NCBI GenBank assembly: GCA_964466745.1
Contig: CAYXOX010000027.1
Span: 1 to 26,609 of the forward strand
Direction of reading: 5' to 3'
DNA length: 26,609 bases
DNA from: CAYXOX01 sp964466745
GTDB lineage: Bacteria > Pseudomonadota > Alphaproteobacteria > Rhodobacterales > Rhodobacteraceae
The notes below the pieces were generated by a model. That model was not told the origin of the DNA and searched no databases. It was given only the letters and a program-made list of their open reading frames with translations. Shown piece after piece: positions 7,529 to 15,525 of the stretch (position 1 is the stretch's first letter; the number at the start of each line of letters is the position of its first letter). The translations under genes and the position numbers were made by a program.

Positions 7529-8395
7529 ATGAAAGCAGCCGCCTTCACGTTTCACAGGCCCACCGATCTGGCCGAGGCCGTCGCCCTCCTGGCCGAGCAC
7601 GGCGCACTGGGCAAGATCATCGCCGGCGGGCAGAGCCTCGTGCCGACCATGAACTTCCGGCTGGCGCGGCCCGAGACGCTGATCGACATCAACGCCATCG
7701 GCGAGATCCAGGGGCTCACCGAAACCGAGGATACTCTCGTGATCGGGGCCGTCACGCGGCACGCCGTCTTCGAGGCGCCTGTCTGCGCTGGGCCCACGGG
7801 GCGTCTGCTGGCCCGGGTCGTGCACAACGTCTCCCACTATCCGATCCGCCGGCGGGGCACCTTCGGCGGCTCGCTCGCCCACGCCGATCCGGCCTCCGAG
7901 TGGTGCCTCATGGCTGCCGCCTTCGGGGCGGAGATGGAGATCCTGGGGCCCGAAGGCGCGCGCCGGGTGGCCGCGCCCGACTACTTCAGGGGCACCTTCA
8001 CCACAGCCGTGGCCGAAGACGAGATCCTCGTGCGAGTGCATCTGCCCAAGCTTGCCGAGGGGTGGGGCACCGGGTTTTTCGAGTTCTCCCGCCGCAAGGG
8101 CGATTTCGCGCTGGCCATGGCGGTTGCCGCGCTGCGGCTCGAAAGCGGCAGCGTCCGTGAAGCGCGGCTGGGTGCAGGGGCGCTCGCTCCCACGCCGCTG
8201 CGCCTCGTCGAACTGGAGCCGCGCCTGCAGGGAGCGCCGGCCACCCGCGAGGCGCTTTCCGAGATCGCGGCCGGCGTTGCGGAGCTGGTGGATCCGCCCT
8301 CCGACATCCACGGCTCCTCCGACTATCGCCGGGAACTCGCGGTCACCGTTGTCAGGCGAGCGCTCTTCGAGGCGCTGGACGACGCGGCCACATGA
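7529..8395 (+). CDS. molybdenum hydroxylase FAD-binding (medium, CoxM-like) subunit
   Basis: This 288-residue protein is the FAD subunit of a xanthine dehydrogenase/CoxLMS-type hydroxylase. It passes electrons from the iron-sulfur subunit to the acceptor. The two FAD-contact motifs are AGGQSLVP near residues 32-39 (start FTFHRPTDLAEAVALLAEHG) and RGTFGGSLAHADPASE near 109-124. The length is typical for the family. ATG 7529 has GGGGAG just upstream. The stop overlaps the start of the first large subunit at 8392 (ATGA), so the two are translated together. Confidence 0.92.
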   Translation: MKAAAFTFHRPTDLAEAVALLAEHGALGKIIAGGQSLVPTMNFRLARPETLIDINAIGEIQGLTETEDTLVIGAVTRHAVFEAPVCAGPTGRLLARVVHNVSHYPIRRRGTFGGSLAHADPASEWCLMAAAFGAEMEILGPEGARRVAAPDYFRGTFTTAVAEDEILVRVHLPKLAEGWGTGFFEFSRRKGDFALAMAVAALRLESGSVREARLGAGALAPTPLRLVELEPRLQGAPATREALSEIAAGVAELVDPPSDIHGSSDYRRELAVTVVRRALFEALDDAAT

Positions 8396-10716
8396 GCTGG
8401 GTCGGCCGCAGTCTTCCCAGGCTCGAGGATCCGGCCATTCTGCGCGGTGACGGCCGCTACACCGCCGATCACGCCGGCGGCGCCTGGGCCGTGAAATTCG
8501 TGCGCAGCCCCGACGCGGCCGGCCGGATCCTCGAAATCGAGCGCCCGGAGGAGGGGCTCGTCTTCACTGCCGAGGATCTCGCGGCCACCGGCGTCGGCGC
8601 GATCCAGGCGATCCTGCACCGGCCCGATTACCGGCGCGTGCCGCATCCCGTGCTTGCAAGCGACCGGGTGGTGTTCTCCGGCCAGGCGGTCGCCGCCGTC
8701 GTCGCTCCCAGCGAGGCCGAGGCCGAAGACCTGGCCGAGAGCGTCTTCGTGGATATCGAGCCCGAGGAGCCGGTCGTCACGCTGGAAGCGGCACTCGCGC
8801 CCGGCGCGCGCGACGTGCATCCCGAGGCGCCCGGCAACGTGATGGTGGAGGGCGCCATGCGCACCCCCGGGCTCGATGCCGCCTTCGAAGGCGCCGCCCG
8901 TGTGGTGGAGATGTCGCTTGCCTGCTCGCGCCAGTCCGCGATGCCGCTGGAGCCGAGAGGCGGCGTGGCCGACTACGATGCCGCCACCGGGCGGGTGACG
9001 CTCTACGCCTCGGTGCAGATGCCCCACATGCTGCGCACCGGTATCTCGGACGTCCTGGGCATCGACGAAGGCGATCTGCGCGTGGTGGCCCCCGACGTGG
9101 GCGGCGGTTTCGGACAGAAGATGTCGCTCTTTCCCGAATACGCCGCGCTCGTGTGGCTGGCGTTCAGGCTGCGCCGCAAGCTCGCCTGGATCGAGGACCG
9201 CCGTGAAAACTTTCTCGCGGCCTCGCACTCGCGCGACATGGCCTATTCCGTGCGAGGCGCCTTCGATGCCGAGGGCCGGCTGCTGGGGCTCGATGCCGAT
9301 CTTGCGTCCAACATCGGCGCCTTCTCGTGCTACCCGGTCAGTTGCGGCGTCGAGCCGCTCATGGCCTTCGCCGAGCTTCCCGGCCCCTATGTGGTGCCGG
9401 AATACGGCGTGCGCTCGCGGGGCGTGACGAGCAACACCGCCATGATGGCGCCCTATCGAGGCGTCGCTCGGCCCATGCTCACGCTCTGCATGGAACAGCT
9501 GATGGACAGGGCGGCACGCGAACTGGGCATCGACGCGGCCGAGATCCGCCGGCGCAACCTGGTGACGAGCTTTCCCCATCGCTCGCCCACCGGGCTGGTC
9601 TACGACGAGGGCTCCTATCTCGGCGCCATGGAAGCCGCACTGGACGCGGCCGATGTGCCGGGGTTCCGCGCCCGCCAGGCCGCCGCACTGCGCGAGGGCC
9701 GCTACCTCGGGCTCGGTCTTTCCGTCTTCTCGGAGCGCACGGGCTACGGCACCCCGGCGTTCGCGGCCCGCAAGATGGAGATCGTGCCCGGCTACGAGAC
9801 GGTCGATTGCGAGATCGGGCCATCGGGCCAGGTGCGGCTCGCCATCGGCGCATCCCCCCACGGGCAGGGCCTCAAGACCGCGCTGGCGCAGCTCATGGCC
9901 GACAGGCTCGGTGTGGCTCCCGAGGCGGTCCGGGTGATCAGCGGCGACACCGATGCCAGCCCCTACGGCTGGGGCACCTTCGCCAGCCGCTCCATGGTGA
10001 TCGCCGGCGGCGCCAGCCAGATCGCCGCGGATGCGCTTGCAGGAAAGCTGCGTGCAGCGGCCGGGCAGATGCTCGAGGCACCGCCCGAAGCGATCATCCT
10101 GCGCGACGGGCTGGCCAGCGCGGAAGGCACCAACCGTTCCCTCGCGATTGCCGAGGTGGCCCGCGCCCTGCACCACCGTTCGCATCTTTTCGAGGGTCTT
10201 TCGCCGGGGCTGAAGGAGCAGGCGCAGTACGATCCGGCCGGCACCTTCTCGAACGCCGCGCATCTCTGCGAGGTGGAAGTGGACCCGGAGACGGGCGGCA
10301 CCCGCATCCTGCGCTTTCTCGTGGTGGAGGATGCTGGCCGGCTCATCAACCCGATGATCGTCGACGGGCAGATCGCGGGCGGCGTCGCTCAGGGCATTGC
10401 CAACGCGCTCTACGAGGAACTCGTCTACGATCCGAACGGCACGCTGCTGACCACCTCTCTGGCCGACTACCTGCCGCCGACGGCGATGGAAGTGCCCGAT
10501 ATCGAGATCCACCATATGGAAACGGTCTCGCCGGAGAGCCTGACGAAGGCGAAGGGCGTGGGCGAGGGCGGAACCATCGGCGCCCCGGCCGCGGTGATCG
10601 GCGCGATCAACGATGCCCTTGCGCCGCTCGGTGCCCGGCTCGATGCCATGCCCGCCACTCCCGAGCGCGTGCGCGCCGCCCTGCGTGCTGCCGCCGCTCC
10701 AGCCGCCGCCGAATGA
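8392..10716 (+). CDS. molybdenum hydroxylase large (molybdopterin-binding, CoxL-like) subunit, copy 1
   Basis: This 774-residue catalytic subunit carries the molybdopterin cytosine dinucleotide type centre of the xanthine dehydrogenase superfamily. Visible motifs are VGGGFGQK near 237 (cofactor binding), APYRGVARP near 355, and KGVGEGGTIG containing the expected catalytic glutamate Glu725. The sequence AYRCSFR that marks true carbon monoxide dehydrogenase is absent, so CO is not the substrate. The family hydroxylates N-heteroaromatics and aldehydes with water as oxygen source. It is translationally coupled to the FAD subunit, and a [2Fe-2S] subunit gene follows at 10728. The substrate cannot be read from sequence. 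Confidence 0.92.
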   Translation: MSWVGRSLPRLEDPAILRGDGRYTADHAGGAWAVKFVRSPDAAGRILEIERPEEGLVFTAEDLAATGVGAIQAILHRPDYRRVPHPVLASDRVVFSGQAVAAVVAPSEAEAEDLAESVFVDIEPEEPVVTLEAALAPGARDVHPEAPGNVMVEGAMRTPGLDAAFEGAARVVEMSLACSRQSAMPLEPRGGVADYDAATGRVTLYASVQMPHMLRTGISDVLGIDEGDLRVVAPDVGGGFGQKMSLFPEYAALVWLAFRLRRKLAWIEDRRENFLAASHSRDMAYSVRGAFDAEGRLLGLDADLASNIGAFSCYPVSCGVEPLMAFAELPGPYVVPEYGVRSRGVTSNTAMMAPYRGVARPMLTLCMEQLMDRAARELGIDAAEIRRRNLVTSFPHRSPTGLVYDEGSYLGAMEAALDAADVPGFRARQAAALREGRYLGLGLSVFSERTGYGTPAFAARKMEIVPGYETVDCEIGPSGQVRLAIGASPHGQGLKTALAQLMADRLGVAPEAVRVISGDTDASPYGWGTFASRSMVIAGGASQIAADALAGKLRAAAGQMLEAPPEAIILRDGLASAEGTNRSLAIAEVARALHHRSHLFEGLSPGLKEQAQYDPAGTFSNAAHLCEVEVDPETGGTRILRFLVVEDAGRLINPMIVDGQIAGGVAQGIANALYEELVYDPNGTLLTTSLADYLPPTAMEVPDIEIHHMETVSPESLTKAKGVGEGGTIGAPAAVIGAINDALAPLGARLDAMPATPERVRAALRAAAAPAAAE

Positions 10717-10727
10717 GAGGTCACGCC

Positions 10728-11213
10728 ATGTCGCCGAAAACCACGGTTTCATTCACGGTCAACGGGGCTCCGCGCCAGATCGAGGTGGAGCCGCGCCGGC
10801 ACCTCGCTGACGCGCTGCGCGAGGATTGCGGCCTGACCGGCACCCATCTGGGCTGCGAGCACGGGGTCTGCGGCGCCTGCACGGTGCTGGTCGACGGGGC
10901 GCCCGTGCGCGCCTGCCTGATGTTCGCCTGGCAGGCAGAGGGCGCGCGGATCGAGACGGTCGAGGGCCTCGCCGAGGGCGAAGCGCTGCATCCGCTGCAA
11001 CAGGCGTTCTGGGAGAAGCACGGCCTTCAGTGCGGCTTCTGCACGCCCGGCTTCCTTATGCTCGCGGCCGGCGCGCTGCGCGAGAACCCGGACATGACCG
11101 ACGAGGAGATTCGCGAGCTCGTCTCCTCCAACCTCTGCCGGTGTACCGGATACCAGAACATCCTGCTCGCGGTGCGCGCCGCGGCCGACGCGATGCGGGC
11201 CGCCCCGGCATGA
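10728..11213 (+). CDS. molybdenum hydroxylase [2Fe-2S] (small, CoxS-like) subunit
   Basis: This 161-residue electron-transfer subunit has two [2Fe-2S] clusters. The N-terminal plant-ferredoxin-like domain shows GCEHGVCGACTVLVDG and a fourth cysteine in VRACLMF. The C-terminal helical domain shows LQCGFCTPGF and SNLCRCTGYQNIL, the four-cysteine pattern typical of this family. ATG 10728 has GAGAGG 7 bases upstream. Only 11 bases separate it from the first large subunit, and its stop overlaps the second large subunit by four bases, so it is placed to serve both. Confidence 0.94.
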   Translation: MSPKTTVSFTVNGAPRQIEVEPRRHLADALREDCGLTGTHLGCEHGVCGACTVLVDGAPVRACLMFAWQAEGARIETVEGLAEGEALHPLQQAFWEKHGLQCGFCTPGFLMLAAGALRENPDMTDEEIRELVSSNLCRCTGYQNILLAVRAAADAMRAAPA

Positions 11214-13537
11214 GCGACGGCCCCGCCGATACCGCGCTTGACGGCGCCGCCGGCCCCGGCGGGGCCAACGCGAACGCCATCGGCCGGTCCGAACGCCGCA
11301 TCGAGGACCGTCCCCTGCTCCTTGGCCGGGGCGCGTTCCTCGCCGACGAGACCCGCCCGAACCAGCTCTGGATGAAGGTCGTCCGCTCGCCGGTCGCCTT
11401 CGGCCGGCTCCTCGAAATCGACGCCGACGAGGCCCGCGATCACCCCGAGGTCGTGGCGGTCTGGACCCACGAGGACATCGCGGATCTGCCGCAGATCGAT
11501 TTCCGCATGACCCGGATCGAAGGGCTCGAGCCTTACCGCCAGTGGTGCCTTGCCCGCGAATACGTGCGCTACGTGGGCGAGCCCGTTGCGCTGGTGCTGG
11601 CCGAGGATCCCTACGCCGCCGAGGACGCGGCCGATCTCGTCTTCGTCGATGTCGAAGAAGCCGATCCGGTTCTCGACGCGTCGCAGGCTCCGTCGGAATT
11701 CATGCCGGAGACGATGCCGGGCGTGCTCACCGAGCCCGCGGTGCTGCACAAGGGCTACGGCGATGTCGACGCCGCCTTCGCTGCGGCCGAACACGTCGTT
11801 GAAATCGACGTCACGGCGGGGCGGCACAGCGCCGTCACGATGGAGACGCGCGGCGCACTCGTGGTGCCGGACCCCGAGACGGGCAAGCTGACCTTCTTCG
11901 GTGCGGCGAAGGTGCCCCACTATAACCGTGGCGCCATCACCGCCATGCTCGGCCTTGCCGCCGGCGACCTCGAACTGGTGGAAGGGCATGTGGGCGGCGG
12001 GTTCGGCGTGCGCGGCGAGCTCTACCCCGAGGACGTGCTGGCCTGCCACGCTGCGCGCACCCTCGGCCGCCCGGTGAAATGGGTGGAGGACCGCCGCGAA
12101 CACCTCACCGCGGCCAACCACTCGCGCGACCAGCGCTACCGCCTGCGCGCGGCGGTGACGGCCGAGGGCGAGGTGACGGCGCTCGATGCGCAGTTCTTCA
12201 CCGACCAGGGCGGCTATGTCCGGACCCATGGCGGCACCGTTTCCGATCTTTCCGCCGCGCTTCTGCCCGGGCCCTACCGGATCCCGGCCTATCGGGTTTC
12301 GGGCCATGTCAGGCTGACCAACAAGACGCCCGCGGGCACCTACCGCGCGCCGGGCCGCTTCGAGAGCACCTTCGCCCGCGAACGGCTGATGGACGCGGTG
12401 GCCGCGCGGCTCGGCCTCGGGCGGGCGGAAGTGCGCCGGCGCAACCTGATCCCCGAGGAGGCGATGCCGTTCGACCGCAAGGTGGATGCGCTGGGCACCC
12501 CGGTGGTCTACGACAGCGGGCGCTACGCCGACCTTCTGCAGCGCCTCGAGGCGCATGTGGATCTGCCCGGCCTCGATGCCGCACTCGCGGCGCGCCGCGC
12601 TCGGGGCGAGTGCGCGGGGTGGGGCATCGGATACTTCGTGGAAAAATCGGGCCTCGGCCCCGAAGATCTCGTCCGCGTCCATGCCAAGGCGGATGGCACC
12701 TTCACGATCGTCACGGGGGCGGCATCGGTGGGGCAGGGGGTGGAAACCTCCATCGCCCAGATCTGTGCCGGGACGCTCGGTATCCCCGTGGCCGGCATGG
12801 AGGTGATCCACGGCCAGACCGCCCGCATCGAGCAGGGCATGGGGGCCTTCGCCACGCGGGTCACGGTGATGACCGGCTCGGCGACGAAGCTCGCCTGCGA
12901 GGCGCTTGCCGCGCAGGCCGTCGCGCGCGCGGCCGAGCTCCTCGGGGCGCCGGCCGACACACTGCGATTCTCGGGCGGCGCGGTTCTCGGCGGGCCGGCT
13001 CCCGTCCCGCTCGCCCGCCTCGCCGAGGAGGCCGGGGGCGAGCTCGTGGCCGAGGGCCGCTTCGCGACCTCGCACATGACCTACCCCTACGGCATCCACT
13101 TCGTGCAGGTCCGTGTCGACCGGGACTCCGGCGGTGTGGAGATCGAACGCTACGTCGTGGCCTACGATATCGGCCGCGCCATCAACCCGATCCTCGTGGA
13201 GGGCCAGATCGTTGGCGGCGTGGCCCAGGGGGTGGGCGGTGCCTTGCTGGAAGAATTCGTCTACGATTCGGCGGGCCAGCCCCTTGCGGCGAGCTTCGCG
13301 GATTACCTCGTGCCGACGGCGATGGAGATGCCCGCCGTGGAAGTGATCCTGCGCGAAGACGCCCCGAGCCCGATCAATCCGCTCGGCGTGAAGGGGGCCG
13401 GCGAGGGCGGTGTGAACGGCTCTGGCGCGGCCATCGCCGGCGCGGTCGAGGATGCGCTGGGCGGCGCGATACGCGTGGATCGGCTGCCGATCACCCCCGA
13501 GCGCCTCTTCAGGTGGCAAAGGACGGCTGCGGCATGA
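11210..13537 (+). CDS. molybdenum hydroxylase large (molybdopterin-binding, CoxL-like) subunit, copy 2
   Basis: A second catalytic subunit of 775 residues. Cofactor motifs are VGGGFGVRGELYPED near 262, TYRAPGRFES near 380, and KGAGEGGVNG with catalytic Glu732. It differs clearly from copy 1 at each motif (YRAPGR against YRGVAR; GFGVR against GFGQK), so the two are diverged paralogues rather than a recent duplication. It also lacks the CO dehydrogenase loop. A run of small residues (about 1-22) precedes the domain. The start at ATG 11210 overlaps the stop of the iron-sulfur gene. No second FAD or iron-sulfur gene is present in the window, and no XdhC/CoxD-E type maturation gene is seen. Confidence 0.92.
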   Translation: MSDGPADTALDGAAGPGGANANAIGRSERRIEDRPLLLGRGAFLADETRPNQLWMKVVRSPVAFGRLLEIDADEARDHPEVVAVWTHEDIADLPQIDFRMTRIEGLEPYRQWCLAREYVRYVGEPVALVLAEDPYAAEDAADLVFVDVEEADPVLDASQAPSEFMPETMPGVLTEPAVLHKGYGDVDAAFAAAEHVVEIDVTAGRHSAVTMETRGALVVPDPETGKLTFFGAAKVPHYNRGAITAMLGLAAGDLELVEGHVGGGFGVRGELYPEDVLACHAARTLGRPVKWVEDRREHLTAANHSRDQRYRLRAAVTAEGEVTALDAQFFTDQGGYVRTHGGTVSDLSAALLPGPYRIPAYRVSGHVRLTNKTPAGTYRAPGRFESTFARERLMDAVAARLGLGRAEVRRRNLIPEEAMPFDRKVDALGTPVVYDSGRYADLLQRLEAHVDLPGLDAALAARRARGECAGWGIGYFVEKSGLGPEDLVRVHAKADGTFTIVTGAASVGQGVETSIAQICAGTLGIPVAGMEVIHGQTARIEQGMGAFATRVTVMTGSATKLACEALAAQAVARAAELLGAPADTLRFSGGAVLGGPAPVPLARLAEEAGGELVAEGRFATSHMTYPYGIHFVQVRVDRDSGGVEIERYVVAYDIGRAINPILVEGQIVGGVAQGVGGALLEEFVYDSAGQPLAASFADYLVPTAMEMPAVEVILREDAPSPINPLGVKGAGEGGVNGSGAAIAGAVEDALGGAIRVDRLPITPERLFRWQRTAAA

Positions 13538-13558
13538 ACGGCCGTTGCGATCCGGGAG

Positions 13559-13588
13559 TTGACCGGATCAAATTATTTTGAATATCTT
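13559..13588 (+). promoter_or_regulatory. candidate promoter of the cupin-nitrilase operon
   Basis: TTGACC (13559-13564) and TATCTT (13583-13588) are 18 bases apart and lie 27 bases before ATG 13615. The spacer holds the dyad TCAAA-TTAT-TTTGA (13568-13581), so a bound protein would cover the core promoter. Confidence 0.5.
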
Positions 13589-13614
13589 TGTGGCAGGCGG
13601 AGCCGGAGCGCAGC

Positions 13615-14016
13615 ATGGAACAATCGGGTACCGGAACGGTTCGGGTGATCGACAGCAAGGTGACGGGGCAGGCGCTGCCGCTCGTGCGCGGCTCGGGCAC
13701 GGCGCAGGCCGTGCTCTGGCCCGGCAACGGAGCGCGCTACCGGACGTTCAACATCATCGATCTCGCTGCCGGCGACACGACACGTGACCTGCGCCATACA
13801 GCCGAATGCATCTATTACGTGGAGCGCGGCGACGGAGCGATCAGGGATCTCGAAGACAACTCCACGCAAGACCTGCGCGAAGGCTCCATGATCCACATCG
13901 GCATGGGCGATGCCTACCGTCTCGAAGCCGGTGCCGGGGGCATGCGTCTCGTCGGCGGCACGGTGCCCGTCGATCCGGCGTTCTACGAACTCGGCGCCGA
14001 GGAGACCGCCCCATGA
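13615..14016 (+). CDS. cupin-domain protein 1
   Basis: This is a single-domain cupin of 133 residues. The barrel is visible from about residue 38 (RYRTFNIIDLAAGDTTRDLR, then HTAECIYYVERGDGAIRDLE) through a second motif region GSMIHIGMGDAYRLEAGAGG. The first cupin motif has one histidine before AECIYYVERG, so metal binding is possible but not assured. ATG 13615 is preceded by GGAG-rich sequence; in-frame TTG 13588 would add nine residues and is less likely. Its stop overlaps the next cupin gene by four bases, so the two probably act together, perhaps as a hetero-oligomer. Function not recognised; candidates are isomerase, lyase, dioxygenase or ligand-binding roles. Confidence 0.78.
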   Translation: MEQSGTGTVRVIDSKVTGQALPLVRGSGTAQAVLWPGNGARYRTFNIIDLAAGDTTRDLRHTAECIYYVERGDGAIRDLEDNSTQDLREGSMIHIGMGDAYRLEAGAGGMRLVGGTVPVDPAFYELGAEETAP

Positions 14017-14441
14017 GCATCCGCGTCTTTCATCGCGACAACCCGACCCTGAAGCTCGATCTCATTTCCAAGGACGCCCGGTTCGTCGTGTGGCCTGGCA
14101 CCGATGCCTGGAACGCCAACGTCAACTACGTGGTCCTCGAGCCGGGAGAGGCGAACAAGCCGCACATCCACCTCGTTTCCGAAGACAGCATCTTCATCAT
14201 CGAGGGCGAGGGCACGGTGGTGGACTACACCAACGATCTGGCGTTGCCGTTCGATGCCGGTTGCGTCGTGCACGTGCCGGCCGGCGTCAAGCACGCCGTG
14301 CATGCCGATCGCGGCAGCCGGGTGGTTTCCGTGGGCGGGCCGGCGCCGGCGGATGTGCCGCTCCTGCGCAAGGTCGGGGCTCTGGATCCCGAGCTGGCCG
14401 TCCCCGAGCACTATTGCGCCGATCTGCCCTCGGGCGGCTGA
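14013..14441 (+). CDS. cupin-domain protein 2
   Basis: This 142-residue single cupin has clear motifs. Motif 1 reads KPHIHLVSEDSIFIIEGEG (residues about 49-67), containing the HxH...E ligands. Motif 2 reads PAGVKHAVHADRGS, with the fourth ligand histidine. A divalent metal site is therefore likely. It is coupled to cupin 1 by an ATGA overlap, and a nitrilase gene follows 4 bases after its stop. It is not a close copy of cupin 1. The reaction is unknown; co-transcription with an amidase suggests an enzyme acting on the same metabolite. Confidence 0.82.
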   Translation: MSIRVFHRDNPTLKLDLISKDARFVVWPGTDAWNANVNYVVLEPGEANKPHIHLVSEDSIFIIEGEGTVVDYTNDLALPFDAGCVVHVPAGVKHAVHADRGSRVVSVGGPAPADVPLLRKVGALDPELAVPEHYCADLPSGG

Positions 14442-14445
14442 TGGC

Positions 14446-15288
14446 ATGAAGCTCGCCGCCCTCCAGTTCGGTGCGCGCCTTTACGCGGCCGAGCAGAACC
14501 GTGCGGTGATCGGGGAGATGGCCGGCGCGGAGCTGGCAGCGGGGGCGGACATCGTGGTCTTGCCCGAGCTTGCCGTACCCGGCTACGGGCTGGACCGCGA
14601 CGGCCTGCTTGCTTCGGCGGAGCCCGCCGACGGGCCCACGGCCGCCTTGCTCCAGGGGCTGGCCGAACGTCACGGCGCCGTCATCGTCTGCGGTTTCTGC
14701 GAGCGGGAGGGCGACGCGCTCTACAATTCGGCCATCCTGGCCCGGCCAGGGCGGTCGCCGGCCATCTACCGCAAGGTGCATCTCTTCGATGCGGAACGCG
14801 ACGTGTTCACGCCCGGCGATACAGGGCTTGTGATCGCCGAAACGAGCCTCGGCGCGGTCGGAATATGCGTGTGCTACGATCTGCGCTTCGTCGAGGTCGC
14901 GCGGGCCTATGCGCTGGCCGGCGCCGATCTGCTTGCGGTGCCGACGGCATGGGTCGGCGGCTTCGACAAGGCTCCGCGCGACGAGGGCGGTTTCATCGGC
15001 CAGGCCCGCGGCGCGATCGTGCAGGCCAACCTCAACCAGCTTCCGATGATCTGCGCCAGCCAGTCGGGCCGCGCGGGGGCGACACGCTTTCTGGGCTCCT
15101 CGCTTATCGCAGATGCCTTCGGCACCTGCGTTGCCGGCCCGCTTGGCGAAGACGACGAAGGCGTGCTGCGCGCCGAGATGACACTGGAGGACATCCGCGC
15201 GGCCCGAATCCGTTCTCCGCGCGTGCGCCCGCGGGAGGATCGGCGGTCGGATGTCTACGATCTGACGGCCACGGTTCGCGCCGTGTAG
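14446..15288 (+). CDS. carbon-nitrogen hydrolase (nitrilase superfamily)
   Basis: This 280-residue protein has the complete nitrilase catalytic set: Glu41 in VVLPELAVPGYG, Lys110 in YRKVHLFD, and nucleophile Cys143 in GICVCYDLRF. A further structural motif is VPTAWVGGFDKAPRDEGGF. Members hydrolyse amides, carbamoyl groups or nitriles to acid and ammonia in the cytoplasm. The CYDLRF motif resembles the amidase branches (carbamoylase and omega-amidase-like) rather than true nitrilases, but the exact branch is uncertain. ATG 14446 lies four bases after the cupin 2 stop, so it belongs to the same operon. It is the second amidase of an unrelated fold in this block, alongside the cysteine hydrolase at 5880. 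Confidence 0.9.
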   Translation: MKLAALQFGARLYAAEQNRAVIGEMAGAELAAGADIVVLPELAVPGYGLDRDGLLASAEPADGPTAALLQGLAERHGAVIVCGFCEREGDALYNSAILARPGRSPAIYRKVHLFDAERDVFTPGDTGLVIAETSLGAVGICVCYDLRFVEVARAYALAGADLLAVPTAWVGGFDKAPRDEGGFIGQARGAIVQANLNQLPMICASQSGRAGATRFLGSSLIADAFGTCVAGPLGEDDEGVLRAEMTLEDIRAARIRSPRVRPREDRRSDVYDLTATVRAV

Positions 15289-15320
15289 CGCGCTGGCGCT
15301 GCGGGATTTTCGTGCAGGGA

Positions 15321-15335
15321 TTGAGCGCGGCTCAA
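15321..15335. promoter_or_regulatory. 15-bp perfect dyad TTGAGC-GCG-GCTCAA, candidate operator
   Basis: Six-base arms flank a three-base centre. It sits about 40 bases upstream of the -35 box of the transporter promoter and 32 bases after the nitrilase stop. There is no T tract, so a terminator is less likely than an activator or repressor site. Confidence 0.45.
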
Positions 15336-15373
15336 TGCTCGCACCAGAAACCGGGAAAGGCGCACCAAAATGA

Positions 15374-15402
15374 TTGAAAAAATCAAAAAACATTTTTATC
15401 AT
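15374..15402 (+). promoter_or_regulatory. strong candidate promoter of the Liv-type transporter operon
   Basis: TTGAAA (15374-15379) and TATCAT (15397-15402) are exactly 17 bases apart; the -10 box matches the consensus at five of six positions. The spacer holds an A/T dyad (AAAAA-CA-TTTTT, 15386-15397) and the -35 overlaps TTGA-AAAAA-TCAA (15374-15386). The leader to the TTG start at 15526 would be about 115 bases. Confidence 0.6.
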
Positions 15403-15525
15403 ATTAAACACTCCGGTCGGGGCGGGTCCGTCCCGGCCCGGCCCCTGCGAAGGCCCGGCACGGCGTGCGCCCTTTGGCGCAGAACCGTCGATGCGCCGCG
15501 GCGAACACGAGAGAGGTAAAGCGGC

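Noticed and set aside
8323..10752. 809-residue minus-strand open frame opposite molybdenum large subunit 1
   Set aside because: Shadow frame of G+C-rich coding DNA. The plus strand carries clear family motifs, and the antisense translation is low-complexity His/Arg/Gly-rich sequence without a domain.
11027..13519. 830-residue minus-strand open frame opposite large subunit 2
   Set aside because: Same situation: an antisense shadow with no recognisable motif, while the plus-strand protein is complete.
8392..13537. Carbon monoxide dehydrogenase (CoxMSL)
   Set aside because: The active-site loop AYRCSFR is absent from both large subunits, and the gene order differs; these are general molybdenum hydroxylases.
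14013..14441. Cupin 2 as a recent duplicate of cupin 1
   Set aside because: The two share the fold but little sequence; the metal motifs differ.
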